This document shows positions 31,585 to 40,202 of a stretch of 41,295 nucleotides of DNA, in pieces (position 1 is the stretch's first letter; each line of letters starts with the position of its first letter). The position numbers were made by a program, and so were the translations under genes. The notes below the pieces were generated by a model, which saw nothing but the letters and a program-made list of their open reading frames with translations, did not search any database and was not told the origin of the DNA. Where the stretch lies: positions 1-41,295 of the forward strand of contig JANQSF010000104.1 in NCBI GenBank assembly GCA_028284155.1, given 5' to 3'. The stretch is from Phycisphaeraceae bacterium (GTDB taxonomy: Bacteria; Planctomycetota; Phycisphaerae; Phycisphaerales; Phycisphaeraceae).

Positions 31585-31595
31585 CGCAAGACGCG

Positions 31596-32036
31596 ATGAT
31601 GACCCGCAAGCGAAAACTGATCGTGGTGCTCTTCGTTGCCGGAATGGCGGCACTCCTGCTTGCCTATTCACTGCAAGATGGACACCCTCAACGCGGCTTC
31701 GCCAAGACCGCCACCCAATCACCGCTTGGCGATCTCCCGACCGCAGCCACCAACATCCGATGGGACTTCGGCGGTTTTCTCTCCCCAAACCTGGTGTATG
31801 ACTTCGAGGTCCCTGAGTCCGCGTTTTACGCCTGGGTCGATGACTGGTCGGGTGTCGAGTTGAACGGCCCACATTTCGGACCATTCTACATGCTCGCGGT
31901 CGACCCAGCCGGTCACCCAAAGTATCTTGAGTTGGAAAACACGGTCTCATACACGTGGTCTGAGACAGATCAAGGCGTGTACATGGTGTATGACCGCGAC
32001 AAGAAACGCGCGTACTTTCACACACACGGCCGGTGA
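31596..32036 (+). CDS. Membrane-anchored hypothetical protein
   Basis: A 146-aa protein with a basic N-terminus (MMTRKRKL) and one hydrophobic segment (IVVLFVAGMAALLLAYSL), either a signal anchor or a signal peptide. A soluble domain follows, rich in aromatic and polar residues (RWDFGGFLSPNLVYDFEVPE). No family is recognised. ATG 31596 is chosen over the upstream in-frame start because it immediately precedes the charged/hydrophobic N-terminus and avoids overlap with the preceding gene. Probably co-transcribed with it. Confidence 0.6.
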   Translation: MMTRKRKLIVVLFVAGMAALLLAYSLQDGHPQRGFAKTATQSPLGDLPTAATNIRWDFGGFLSPNLVYDFEVPESAFYAWVDDWSGVELNGPHFGPFYMLAVDPAGHPKYLELENTVSYTWSETDQGVYMVYDRDKKRAYFHTHGR

Positions 32037-32037
32037 T

Positions 32038-32910
32038 TCAATCCTTCTTCTCAACGGACGCGTCGTCGCTGGAATCGACTGTGGTCGACGCGTCCTCTGA
32101 CTCGCCGCCGTCCGCATCTTCGTCGTCCTCCGCATCCGGATCAACCAGTTTCGCCAGCGGCTCGCGTTGGCCGACGATCTGGTCCGGCTCGAGCCTCGAC
32201 TCGACGGCTTCAAGCATCTGTTCGGTCGGCTCGCGCTCGAACTTCCAGTCGTCCAGTGTGAGTGTTCGCTCCTCGCCGCTGTCGGCCTTGTAATAAACGA
32301 CGGCGATGCCCTTCTTCCACCAGCGTTCTTTGTTGAGCTTGTGGATCTTGTCGAACGGCGCGTTGTCGCCCCGGCTGCTGGTCAGCCCGTTTTCGTCCAT
32401 CGCGATCCACCGCGACGGTGCGGCGAACCAACCCAGCAGGAAGAAGAGTCCCACCGGCGCAGCCAAACCCAGCATCCCGTACTGAAAGTAGATATCGCTT
32501 TGCGTCTTGCGCTTGCCCACGATCTTGGGCGGCTCGCCCTCCTTGCCGTATTCAACCTCGGCGAACGACGAAAAGTCGGCCAACTTGTCTTCCTTGACAG
32601 CGATGTCAGGCCACTTCTCTTTCCACGTCTCGGGGTACTGCTCGCGGACCTCATTGAGGCGCGCGACGTACGAGTTCACCACCTCGTTGTGCTGCGGGTA
32701 TCCCACGAACCCGTCGTACGCCGCCCACGCGCCGAACCCAAGCAGACCCAAAGCCAACACGCCGATGCGGATACGGTAACCCGCGCTGATCCGCGCCTTC
32801 GCTTCGCCGACGGGCTTGGCTTCCGCCTCGCTGCCAGCGGGCGTCTGGTCCGCCGCTTCCAGTTCGGCCTCGGCTTCCGGGGTGTGCGTGTCGTTCGTCT
32901 GGTCGGACAT
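32038..32910 (-). CDS. Two-TM hypothetical protein with acidic tail
   Basis: A 290-aa membrane protein. Seen: an acidic N-terminal tail (about 1-40, Glu/Ala-rich); TM1 about 46-66 (YRIRIGVLALGLLGFGAWAA); an external loop with QYPETWKEKWPDIAVKEDKL; TM2 about 142-162 (YGMLGLAAPVGLFFLLGWFA); then a cytoplasmic PH-like strand-rich part (RWIAMDENGLTSSRGDNAPF, then WWKKGIAVVYYKADSGEERT). The C-terminus is Asp/Glu/Ser-rich. The post-TM2 pattern resembles bacterial membrane PH-domain proteins, but this is weak. ATG 32910 gives a plausible N-terminus. Its stop lies two bases from the convergent gene's stop, with no terminator between. Confidence 0.65.
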   Translation of the reverse strand: MSDQTNDTHTPEAEAELEAADQTPAGSEAEAKPVGEAKARISAGYRIRIGVLALGLLGFGAWAAYDGFVGYPQHNEVVNSYVARLNEVREQYPETWKEKWPDIAVKEDKLADFSSFAEVEYGKEGEPPKIVGKRKTQSDIYFQYGMLGLAAPVGLFFLLGWFAAPSRWIAMDENGLTSSRGDNAPFDKIHKLNKERWWKKGIAVVYYKADSGEERTLTLDDWKFEREPTEQMLEAVESRLEPDQIVGQREPLAKLVDPDAEDDEDADGGESEDASTTVDSSDDASVEKKD

Positions 32911-33040
32911 GTCGTTTCCGCCCCGGGGGTGGCAAGCCGTTTCACAGGCCAGAATCGCGGGCCGACCGAAGCCGTCCCGTAAACGTTCTACCTGCCGCGA
33001 TATTCGGTCGTGAACCCTACACGTCTTGAGCCGAATCGGT

Positions 33041-33292
33041 TCACCATTGGTCAGGCCAGGCCTTTTCCAACGCACGATCCCACCACCGGCGGACCAGTTT
33101 CTTCACGCCGGGCACACGGATCATCAACTCGAAACCGCCGTTATCGACCCGCCGGATTGGGATGCGGGCCAACCCCCGATTCGCGGCCAACGCCCAGGTC
33201 AGGAATCGGCTGGTGTCGTCGACCATCTCCTGGCCGAGGTCGCGCAGTCGGCCTTCGTCGTGGTTGTTTCCGCCGGGTATCCAGTTCAACAC
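33041..33292 (-). CDS. Small hypothetical protein
   Basis: An 83-aa frame starting at a GTG (33292) with GGGAG about seven bases upstream. The product is charged with several helices (GRLRDLGQEMVDDTSRFLTW, then RVPGVKKLVRRWWDRALEKA). Composition and codon use are protein-like. No family recognised. It lies alone between the two-TM protein and the nuclease on the same strand, and may belong to either transcript. A 13-codon frame with an ATG overlaps its start in another frame and could be a leader. Confidence 0.5.
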   Translation of the reverse strand: MLNWIPGGNNHDEGRLRDLGQEMVDDTSRFLTWALAANRGLARIPIRRVDNGGFELMIRVPGVKKLVRRWWDRALEKAWPDQW

Positions 33293-33364
33293 GGCTTTGC
33301 TCCCGCAGCAAGGTGAATCTTCGACATGCCACCCCGGTGTGCGACATTATACCGGGTCGGCCGA

Positions 33365-33985
33365 TCACTTGGCCCACATCCCCAATCGGTCGTGCCGGGC
33401 CTGTTTCTCGATGTGCTCATACCGCTGGAGCCGGCTGTGACTGAACCGGTCGTCCGCCTCCGCCAACCCCGCCGCCAGCAGCCGCTCGTTCAGAACCGAC
33501 CCGTCCGGAAGCACCACATACGTAAGCAGCCGCCGGTACTTGTCGCGCAGGTCGTGTGATTCGAGTTTCAGCCGAACGGCCCGCCCCTCGCAGAGCTTCC
33601 GGGCAAAGTCCGCCGCCTCGTCGCCAAACGGCTCAGCCGACTTCTTCAGGCGGACGTTGGCGATCTCCGGCGTGTCGACACCCCAAAGACGAACGCGCGT
33701 CGTTTCGGTCTCGTCCCCGTCCTCATCCGTGTCTGGTGCATCGATCACGATCGTGTCGCCATCGACCACACGCACGACCGTCCAGCCCTGCGACTCGTAT
33801 CGCTGCTGCTCCCCGCCGCCGTACACCGCCGCGCGGTCGAGCAGCACGACCAGCAACACTATGACAACCAACCCAGGAAGGCCGACGCGCTTGAGCAGCC
33901 GGCGCTGCGTGAGATGTTTCGTCAGCGTCTTGCGCGCCCGGCTCCCCCGGCTCCGTTTCGACCTGCCGCCCCGTCGTGCCGCCAT
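33365..33985 (-). CDS. Staphylococcal-nuclease-like (thermonuclease) membrane-anchored protein
   Basis: A 206-aa SNase-family (TNase-like, OB-fold) nuclease. Seen: a very basic N-terminus, then one TM (about 36-52, LPGLVVIVLLVVLLDRA), so the domain is likely outside the cytoplasm. Then VVRVVDGDTIVID and RVRLWGVDTPEI, which carry the first catalytic Arg and Glu and Ca-binding Asp. DKYRRLLTYVVLPDGSVLNE carries the second Arg. LLAAGLAEADDRF closes it. All expected catalytic positions are present. An acidic insertion (DTDEDGDETETT) sits between the Asp motif and the RLWG motif. GGAG lies seven bases before ATG 33985. It probably degrades DNA or RNA. Confidence 0.85.
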   Translation of the reverse strand: MAARRGGRSKRSRGSRARKTLTKHLTQRRLLKRVGLPGLVVIVLLVVLLDRAAVYGGGEQQRYESQGWTVVRVVDGDTIVIDAPDTDEDGDETETTRVRLWGVDTPEIANVRLKKSAEPFGDEAADFARKLCEGRAVRLKLESHDLRDKYRRLLTYVVLPDGSVLNERLLAAGLAEADDRFSHSRLQRYEHIEKQARHDRLGMWAK

Positions 33986-34013
33986 GCACCGTCTCCAATG
34001 ATCGCCCCAAAAG

Positions 34014-34035
34014 CCAGGTCTTTCCGAAGACCTGG
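34014..34035 (-). terminator. Hairpin after the CopD-like gene
   Basis: A perfect 9-bp stem (CCAGGTCTT/AAGACCTGG) with TCCG loop. On the minus strand it is followed by CTTTT. It lies 13 bp after the stop of the four-TM gene. Confidence 0.65.
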
Positions 34036-34048
34036 ATCTTCAAAACGA

Positions 34049-34480
34049 TTACATCTTCCGCAAAATACTACCCAACAGGATCACTGCCGCCGCAAGCAAG
34101 AGCTTCACCGACGTCAGCACGCCCGGCTTCTTGGGGCTCAACCAACCGACCGACTCCGCCGCGACGATCGAGAATAACACCATCGCCAACAACACCTTCG
34201 TCCCGATCAGGGCATTCCCCTTAGCGCCCATCACCTTGTAAGCCTCAGCCGCGCGTACCCAGTTGTAGGTCCCCGTCACGATCAGCCCGAAGATCGCGAC
34301 CCACACGACCCGACGGAAGCGCAGTTGCACGAGCTTCATCACCGACGCGCGGAAGCTGTCGTCCAGCACACGAACCGCGGGTGTCAAACAGAACGCCGCG
34401 AACGCCAAGCCGCCCACCGCCACAATCGCCGAAACGATGTGCAGGTAGCGCATCGCGATGTCGAGAACGTCCCGCCACAT
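34049..34480 (-). CDS. CopD-like four-TM membrane protein
   Basis: A 143-aa integral membrane protein with four TM helices at about 8-30, 54-70, 89-107 and 122-139. The N-terminal helix contains RYLHIVSAIVAVGGLAF, with the histidine typical of the CopD/DUF2269-type family. A short cytoplasmic loop follows (VRVLDDSFRASVMKLVQLRF), then a second helix with TGTYNWVRAAEAY. CopD-family proteins are implicated in copper handling or cytochrome-related roles, but the match is by pattern only and the substrate is unknown. It stands alone, upstream of the nuclease gene on the same strand, with its own hairpin. Confidence 0.6.
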   Translation of the reverse strand: MWRDVLDIAMRYLHIVSAIVAVGGLAFAAFCLTPAVRVLDDSFRASVMKLVQLRFRRVVWVAIFGLIVTGTYNWVRAAEAYKVMGAKGNALIGTKVLLAMVLFSIVAAESVGWLSPKKPGVLTSVKLLLAAAVILLGSILRKM

Positions 34481-34760
34481 GTCAAGACTGTACGCGGTGC
34501 GTCAGGCAATCGTCACGTCAAGAGGCGAGGCAGTAAAAGCGACCACGGATGACACGGATCGCGCGGATACCAAGTCTTGCAAACAACCCCCGCTCCAAAT
34601 TGGTGACTCGCACTCAGAAGAAGCCGGGCTTTTCCAAAGGCCCGGATCAAACACCCCACCCAACCACACGAAAAAACTCAATCCCGCCGAGTCGGTCAAC
34701 TCCACGGCTCTCCCATCCGCGTCATCCGCACAATCCGCGGTCGCCTACTCAACGCGGACA
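34481..34760. other. Intergenic stretch with inverted repeat and hairpin
   Basis: No gene seen. The stretch is bounded by 30-bp imperfect inverted repeats at 34539-34568 and 34715-34744, each built of CGGAT-containing short units. Between them is a hairpin at 34624-34645 (CCGGGC/GCCCGG stem with further TTT/AAA pairing). It looks like a small non-autonomous repeat element. Confidence 0.45.
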
Positions 34761-34961
34761 TCACCGCCGCGCTTTAACCTTCACTTGCAGACACGCCGCC
34801 AACAACACATGACGCAACCGGTCGAGGCTGAGGCAGGCCAGGTATTCGTCGGTGAAGTCCAGCCGCGGTTGGCGGAACCGTCGCAGGTAGGCCGTGCACG
34901 TCCGTCGACTCATCTCGGGGACCTGCTCGATCAGTTGTTCGATGTCGATGTCGTGGCTCAT
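34761..34961 (-). CDS. Small hypothetical protein (66 aa)
   Basis: A short frame with protein-like codon use and helical content: MSHDIDIEQLIEQVPEMSRR, then TCTAYLRRFRQ and EYLACLSLDRLRHVLLAACL. GGAG lies about ten bases before ATG 34961. No family can be named. It sits alone between the inverted-repeat stretch and a gene-poor region on the minus strand. Moderate confidence because of its small size. Confidence 0.45.
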   Translation of the reverse strand: MSHDIDIEQLIEQVPEMSRRTCTAYLRRFRQPRLDFTDEYLACLSLDRLRHVLLAACLQVKVKARR

Positions 34962-35453
34962 GGCGCGTCACTCCGGTTCGTTTGTGTCCCGCGACGCCGG
35001 CTGCGTCGTCAAGCCCACACGTCGATCAGTCTGCCGCGTACATCGGCCGAGTCGTGGCCGATCCTTGTCGTGCATGAATCGACCCGCTGATCGGCCCCGT
35101 TATCGGCCAACCGCAGCGCGTCGGCCTTGCCAATAGGCTCAGCCGCGCCGCACCCCCGCACCACGACTGGTGGGCGTCGATGTATCGGACGCACCACCAC
35201 CCGCGCGACGTGGCCCTGAGCCGCTTTGATCTTCGGCCGACGCGCGCGAGCGATCGCGCGACGCGTCAACGTCGTCGTCGAACTCCACCAACGCGTCAGA
35301 CGCGCCGGACTCAACTTGCACCAAACCACCCGCATGCCCCAGGCCATGCGAACGGCGCACCAACAGCGCATCATGCCCGCAAGGCCGATCCGCCCCTCCC
35401 ACTGTTGACTGGAGTCAACACGCGATGTCGTCGCGAAACAACAACGACCCAGC
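34962..35453. other. Gene-poor stretch (about 490 bp)
   Basis: Only short open frames with unconvincing, arginine-rich or low-complexity products (for example minus 35009-35374). It precedes the 66-aa gene and follows the end of the DUF1501 operon. No clear terminator or RNA gene was recognised. Confidence 0.35.
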
Positions 35454-36923
35454 TTACGACAACACGCCGCTCACGACGTGTCCGTGCACATCCGTCAGCC
35501 GGAACCGCCGACCCTGGAACCTGTACGTCAACTGCTCGTGGTCGATGCCAAGCTGATGCAGGACCGTCGCCTGCAGGTCGTGGACGTGGACGCGGTTCTC
35601 GACTGCGTGCATGCCCAGGTCGTCCGAAGCGCCGTAGGTCGTGCCCGGCTTGATCCCGCCGCCGGCCATCCAGACGGTGAACGCGTACGGGTGATGGTCG
35701 CGCCCCCACCGCTTGCGGTTCTTCATGTCGCCCTGCAGGAACGGCGTGCGTCCGAACTCGCCGCCCCAGACCACCAGCGTGTCGTCGAGCAGGCCACGCT
35801 GTTTCAGGTCGGCCACCAGCGCGGCCGACGGCTGATCCGTATCTTTGCACTGCGTGTAAAGCTCGGTCGTCAGGCTGTTGTGCTGGTCCCAACCCGCGTG
35901 CATGAGTTGGACACAACGCACGCCGCGTTCGACCAGCCGGCGGGCCATGAGGCAGTTGTGCGCGAACGTCCCGCGCTCCGTGACCTGCGGGCCGTACATG
36001 TCGAGCACCGACTTCGGCTCGTTCGACAGGTCGGCCAAATCGGGCACCGACGCCTGCATCTTGAACGCCATCTCGTACTGCGCGATGCGGGTGGCGATCT
36101 CCGGGTCGTTGTGGCGTTCGAGCTTGATGCGGTTGAGTTTCGCGACGTCGTCGAGCAGGCCGCGCTTGATGTCACGCGACATGCCGTCCGGGTTCGACAG
36201 GTAAAGCACCGGGTCGCCGCCGCCGCGCAGCTTGACGCCTTGGTGACGCGACGGCAAAAAACCCGAGCCCCAATAAAAGTCGTAGAAGATCTGCCCACAC
36301 GACGTACCCTTGCTCACGCTCGTCATCACGACGAAGGCCGGCAGGTCGTCCGCGGCGCTGCCGATGCCGTACGACAGCCATGCCCCGAGCGTCGGTCGGC
36401 CGGGGATCTCACCGCCGCTGAGCAGGAACGAGATGGCCGGTGCGTGGTTGACCGCCTCCGTGTGCATGCTCTTGATAAAGCAAAGCTCGTCGGCGACGTT
36501 AGCCGTGTGCGGCATGAACTGGCTGACCCAGGCGCCGCTGCGCCCGTGTTGCGCAAACGGCTCGACCGGTTGCAGCATCAGCTTGCCCGACGCGTTGCCC
36601 GTCATCGTGCTGAACCGCTTGCCCTTGACGTACGAATCCGGCACGGGTTTGCCGTGCAGTTTGTGCAACTGCGGCTTGTAGTCGAACAGATCGACGTGCG
36701 TGGGCGCGCCGTTCTGGAACAGGTAAATGACGTGCTTGGCCTTGGGTGCAAAGTGCGTCGCCCCCGGAAGGCCTGCGCCGACGTCGGTACGCGCCGGCAT
36801 GCTCGCCGCCAGCCCGTCGCGCGACAGGAGCCCCGCCAGCGCGGCCGTGCCAAGACCGGTTGCCGCCTTGCCGAACAGTTCACGTCGCGTGATGTCAAGG
36901 TGTCGTTGCATATCCATCTTCAT
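35454..36923 (-). CDS. DUF1501 family protein (Tat signal), second operon
   Basis: A 489-aa DUF1501 protein, the third in the window. Seen: Tat-type signal (TRRELFGKAATGLGTAALAG); AKHVIYLFQNGAPTHVDLFD, the family opening with QNGAPTH in place of AGGPPHQ; VRCVQLMHAGWDQHNS; and VVWGGEFGRTPFLQGDMKNR followed by GRDHHPY. It is of the longer DUF1501 subtype that normally follows PSCyt1/DUF1549/DUF1553 proteins. It begins 20 bp after the end of that gene on the same strand, forming an operon. The start is taken as ATG 36923; there is no strong ribosome site, and MDMQRH six bases on is an alternative. Periplasmic role unknown. Confidence 0.9.
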   Translation of the reverse strand: MKMDMQRHLDITRRELFGKAATGLGTAALAGLLSRDGLAASMPARTDVGAGLPGATHFAPKAKHVIYLFQNGAPTHVDLFDYKPQLHKLHGKPVPDSYVKGKRFSTMTGNASGKLMLQPVEPFAQHGRSGAWVSQFMPHTANVADELCFIKSMHTEAVNHAPAISFLLSGGEIPGRPTLGAWLSYGIGSAADDLPAFVVMTSVSKGTSCGQIFYDFYWGSGFLPSRHQGVKLRGGGDPVLYLSNPDGMSRDIKRGLLDDVAKLNRIKLERHNDPEIATRIAQYEMAFKMQASVPDLADLSNEPKSVLDMYGPQVTERGTFAHNCLMARRLVERGVRCVQLMHAGWDQHNSLTTELYTQCKDTDQPSAALVADLKQRGLLDDTLVVWGGEFGRTPFLQGDMKNRKRWGRDHHPYAFTVWMAGGGIKPGTTYGASDDLGMHAVENRVHVHDLQATVLHQLGIDHEQLTYRFQGRRFRLTDVHGHVVSGVLS

Positions 36924-36943
36924 TGAATGGGAGGAGGCGCGGC

Positions 36944-39900
36944 TCACTCCCGCGTCAACGTTTCGTCCAGGTTCAATACCGCCAGGCACAATGCGGCCCA
37001 AGCCGCGTGCTCGACCGGGTCGATTGTTTCGTCGCGCTTCGACTCACCGACGGCCAGCAGCTTCGCCGCGGCGTCGCCGTCGGCCAAATACTGCTGACGC
37101 AACCGCGTGATGCTCTGTACCAACAGGCCTCGTTCTGCATCGCTGGGAGCACGCGCCAGTACGAGACGGTAGAGCCGCTCGAAACGCGCCATGTCGTTCG
37201 CATCACCCGACTTCAACACCCGCTCCGCCAGCGCCCGCGCGGCTTCGACATACGTGATGTCGTTCATCGTCGCCAGTGCGTGCAGCGGCGTGTTGGTCCG
37301 AACGGGCAAGACCGAACAGACCTGACGCGGGGACGAATCGAAGAACATCGTCGGGCCGATGATCCGCCGCCAGAACGTGTACATGCTCCGCCGGTACAGG
37401 TCGGCGCCTTTGCTCTGCGTGTACCGCTTCTTGCCGAACGTCGCCTCGGCCCAAACGCCCTGCGGCTGGTACGGGTTGACCGGCGGGCCGCCGATGGTCG
37501 GAGTCATCAACCCGCTGACCGCCAACGCCTGGTCGCGGATCATCCACGACGGCATGCGGTGACGCGGCCCGCGCGCCAGCCACTGGTTCTGCGGGTCGTA
37601 TTCGATCAACGTGTCGGACACGCGCGACGACTGTTGATACGTCGCGCCGGTCACCATCAGCCGCATCAACGCCTTGACGTCCCAGCCGCTTTCGATGAAC
37701 TCAACCGCCAGCCAGTCGAGCAGTCGCGGGTGCGTCGGGCGTCGGCCCTGCGAGCCGAAGTCTTCCGCCGTCTTGACCAGCCCTCTGCCAAACACCTGCT
37801 GCCAGAAGCGGTTGACCGTCACGCGGGCGGTCAGCGGGTTGTCGGGCGAGACGATCCAGTTCGCCAGCGCGAGGCGGTTCATCACCACGCCGTCGGGCAT
37901 GGCCGGCAGAAACGCGGGCGACGCGGCGGTCGTCGTCGCACGCCGCTCGCTGTACAGACCTTTATCAAGGATGTACGTGGGCCGCGGCTTGGCCATGTCT
38001 TGCATGACCATGACTTTCGGCGCGCCGTTACGCGTGTCGTTGATCGCCTTCTGAAGCTTGCCGACCTCGTCGCGCATCTGCTTGAGTTTCGCATCGGTGT
38101 CCTGATGCGCTTTGGCGATCAGGTCGTTCTGTGACTTGTTACGTTTGGCCGCGGGCGTTTGCAACGCGTCGCGCAGACTCGTGTCGCCACCGCCCAGTTT
38201 CGGCTCAGCCGCGTCGGTCAACGACAGGCGAAACCGACCCAGGTTGTGGTTCTTGTGCGGCGAGTCGTGGCGAAGCACGATTTTCCACGTCGTGTTCGGA
38301 CCCGCAGGAACGGGCTTCTCAAACCGCAGCACGGCCTGATGATCGCGCGCGACCGGCTTGCCCTGCCAGACCGCCCAACCGGTCTCGCGTTTGCCGTCAA
38401 AAACGCCCGTGATCTTGTGATTGCCCTGCTCGTATGTTGCCTGGCCTGACGCAATCGCGACACGCAACGGCGCGGCGTCGCCGCCGTCAATCGGCGGCGT
38501 GTGCGTCGTGATTTCCATCTCCGTCAGGACGAAATTACCACTGTCCGAGCGCGCCAACCCGCCATGCGTCATCGACGCATGCCGTAACGCTTCCAGCCGC
38601 AAGCCCGTGACGTTCGCAAGATCACTCGTCACGATGAACGTGTACGTGTCGTTGGCCGGGTTGGGTCCAGAGATCAATACCGAACCGTCATCCTGCACAA
38701 CCGCCTTCTGATGCAACGTCTTGACGGCGTCGGGGCGGAGCACCCGCCAAGCGGCACGCTCAAGCTTCGCAGTAACGTCGTGTTTCCATTGCGCCTGTTG
38801 CGACTTCAACGCCGCGACGCGTTGGCTGACCTGCTGCTGAGCACGCGCGATCTGTGCTTCGAGGTCGGCGATGCGCTGCTTCTGCTGCGCTGTCGGCACG
38901 GCCAACACGGGCGGCGTGCGCGGATCGCCGCCACCGCCGTTGATCGGCGTCTGGTTGAAGAACGCGAACAGACCGAAGTAGTCGCGCTGCGTCAGCGGGT
39001 CGAACTTGTGGTCGTGACAGCGGGCGCAGTTGAAGGTCAGGCCAAGCCAAACCGTCCCGGTCGTTTCGAGTTGATCGAAGACATACTCGACTCGGTTTTC
39101 TTCCGGAATCCGCCCGCCCTCGCCGTTGATCATGTGGTTGCGGTTGAAACCGGTCGCCAACCGCTGCTCAAACGTCGCGCCCGGCAGCAGGTCGCCGGCC
39201 AACTGCCACACGGTGAACTTGTCGTAGGACAGGTTGTCGTTGAATACCTTGACGACCCAGTCTCGCCACGGCCACATCGTGCGTTCGCGATCTCCCTGGT
39301 AGCCGTTAGAGTCGGCGTAGCGGGCCGCGTCGAGCCACGGCCAGGCCATGCGCTCGCCGTAACGCGGCGACGCGAGCAGCCGATCGACAACCTTCTCATA
39401 CGCGTCGGGTGATTTGTCATTGACAAACGCGTCGACCTCGGCGGGCGTCGGCGGCAGACCGGTCAGGTCGAGTGTGACGCGTCGGATGAGCGATTCTTTT
39501 GATGCGCGCGGCGAAGGTGACAGCCCCTTCGCCTCAAGCTGCGCGAGAATGAATCGGTCAATAGGGTTGCGCGCCCAGTCGTTTTGATTGACGTTCGGCA
39601 GCGCCGGCCGACTTGGCTTAACGAATGCCCAATGCGCCTCCCACTTCGCCCCGTCGGCGATCCATTGACGCAACGCCTTGCGCTGCGCCGGCGTCAGCTT
39701 CAGGCCCGTCTCGACGGGTGGCATGCGGTCCTGCGGATCGGCGGATTCGATCCGCGAAAGCAACAGGCTCTTGTCCGGGTCGCCCGGCTTGATAACGTGA
39801 TAATCCCTGCGCGGCGCGAGGGCGGCGTCGCGGTCGTCCAGCCGGAGCTTGCCCTTGCGCGCCTTGGCGTCCGGGCCGTGGCAGTGGTAGCAATTGTCGG

Positions 39901-40009
39901 ACAGGATCGGCCGAATGTCGCGGTCAAAGTCGATCGAGGTGTCCGCCGCGCGCAAGGCCGGCGACCATCCCAAACAGATCAACACGAAAATGGTCAGACG
40001 CCTGTTCAT
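36944..40009 (-). CDS. PSCyt1 / DUF1549 / DUF1553 exported protein
   Basis: A 1021-aa planctomycete protein. Seen: signal peptide MNRRLTIFVLICLGWSPALR (start ATG 40009; the 17-codon extension to a GTG is not needed); a cytochrome-like PSCyt1 domain with a standard CX2CH site in SDNCYHCHGPDAKARKGKLR, then DPQDRMPP; DUF1549 with DRFILAQLEAKGLSPSPRAS and RRVTLDLTGLPPTPAEVDAF, plus a second CxxCH in FNCARCHDHKFDPLTQRDY; a coiled coil (about 405-440); a strand-rich middle (about 450-640) of carbohydrate-binding-like look; then DUF1553 (NRFWQQVFGRGLVKTAEDFG to the end). It is the first gene of an operon with a DUF1501 gene 20 bp downstream. Proposed to be extracytoplasmic and heme-binding; substrate unknown. 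Confidence 0.9.
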   Translation of the reverse strand: MNRRLTIFVLICLGWSPALRAADTSIDFDRDIRPILSDNCYHCHGPDAKARKGKLRLDDRDAALAPRRDYHVIKPGDPDKSLLLSRIESADPQDRMPPVETGLKLTPAQRKALRQWIADGAKWEAHWAFVKPSRPALPNVNQNDWARNPIDRFILAQLEAKGLSPSPRASKESLIRRVTLDLTGLPPTPAEVDAFVNDKSPDAYEKVVDRLLASPRYGERMAWPWLDAARYADSNGYQGDRERTMWPWRDWVVKVFNDNLSYDKFTVWQLAGDLLPGATFEQRLATGFNRNHMINGEGGRIPEENRVEYVFDQLETTGTVWLGLTFNCARCHDHKFDPLTQRDYFGLFAFFNQTPINGGGGDPRTPPVLAVPTAQQKQRIADLEAQIARAQQQVSQRVAALKSQQAQWKHDVTAKLERAAWRVLRPDAVKTLHQKAVVQDDGSVLISGPNPANDTYTFIVTSDLANVTGLRLEALRHASMTHGGLARSDSGNFVLTEMEITTHTPPIDGGDAAPLRVAIASGQATYEQGNHKITGVFDGKRETGWAVWQGKPVARDHQAVLRFEKPVPAGPNTTWKIVLRHDSPHKNHNLGRFRLSLTDAAEPKLGGGDTSLRDALQTPAAKRNKSQNDLIAKAHQDTDAKLKQMRDEVGKLQKAINDTRNGAPKVMVMQDMAKPRPTYILDKGLYSERRATTTAASPAFLPAMPDGVVMNRLALANWIVSPDNPLTARVTVNRFWQQVFGRGLVKTAEDFGSQGRRPTHPRLLDWLAVEFIESGWDVKALMRLMVTGATYQQSSRVSDTLIEYDPQNQWLARGPRHRMPSWMIRDQALAVSGLMTPTIGGPPVNPYQPQGVWAEATFGKKRYTQSKGADLYRRSMYTFWRRIIGPTMFFDSSPRQVCSVLPVRTNTPLHALATMNDITYVEAARALAERVLKSGDANDMARFERLYRLVLARAPSDAERGLLVQSITRLRQQYLADGDAAAKLLAVGESKRDETIDPVEHAAWAALCLAVLNLDETLTRE

Positions 40010-40091
40010 GAGACTGAACAGATAATAGTCGATGTGCGAGCGGGCCCGTGAACTTTTCACGTGTGCACAATCTCCGCAACACGCAAGATAA

Positions 40092-40105
40092 GCCTTTCGG
40101 AAGGC
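40092..40105 (-). terminator. Small hairpin downstream of the HD-hydrolase gene
   Basis: A perfect 5-bp stem GCCTT/AAGGC with a TCGG loop, extended by further GC pairing. It lies about 100 bp after the stop of the minus-strand HD gene and before the next minus-strand gene. Weak as an intrinsic terminator. Confidence 0.3.
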
Positions 40106-40202
40106 CCGGGTCGATCGCCGTACTCAGCAACGGGTCCGAGTCTTGGGAAAGCCCCGGCGTGGTTCAATGTCGTATCGATGGTGTGTCGCGCAAACCCGCA
40201 GG

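Noticed and set aside
35009..35374. A 121-codon minus-strand frame in the gap before the 66-aa gene.
   Set aside because: Tryptophan/arginine-rich product typical of out-of-frame GC-rich DNA; no start signal.
35478..36926. Long plus-strand frames opposite the DUF1501 and PSCyt1 genes (also 36923-38134).
   Set aside because: Antisense shadows of genes with strong family motifs on the minus strand.
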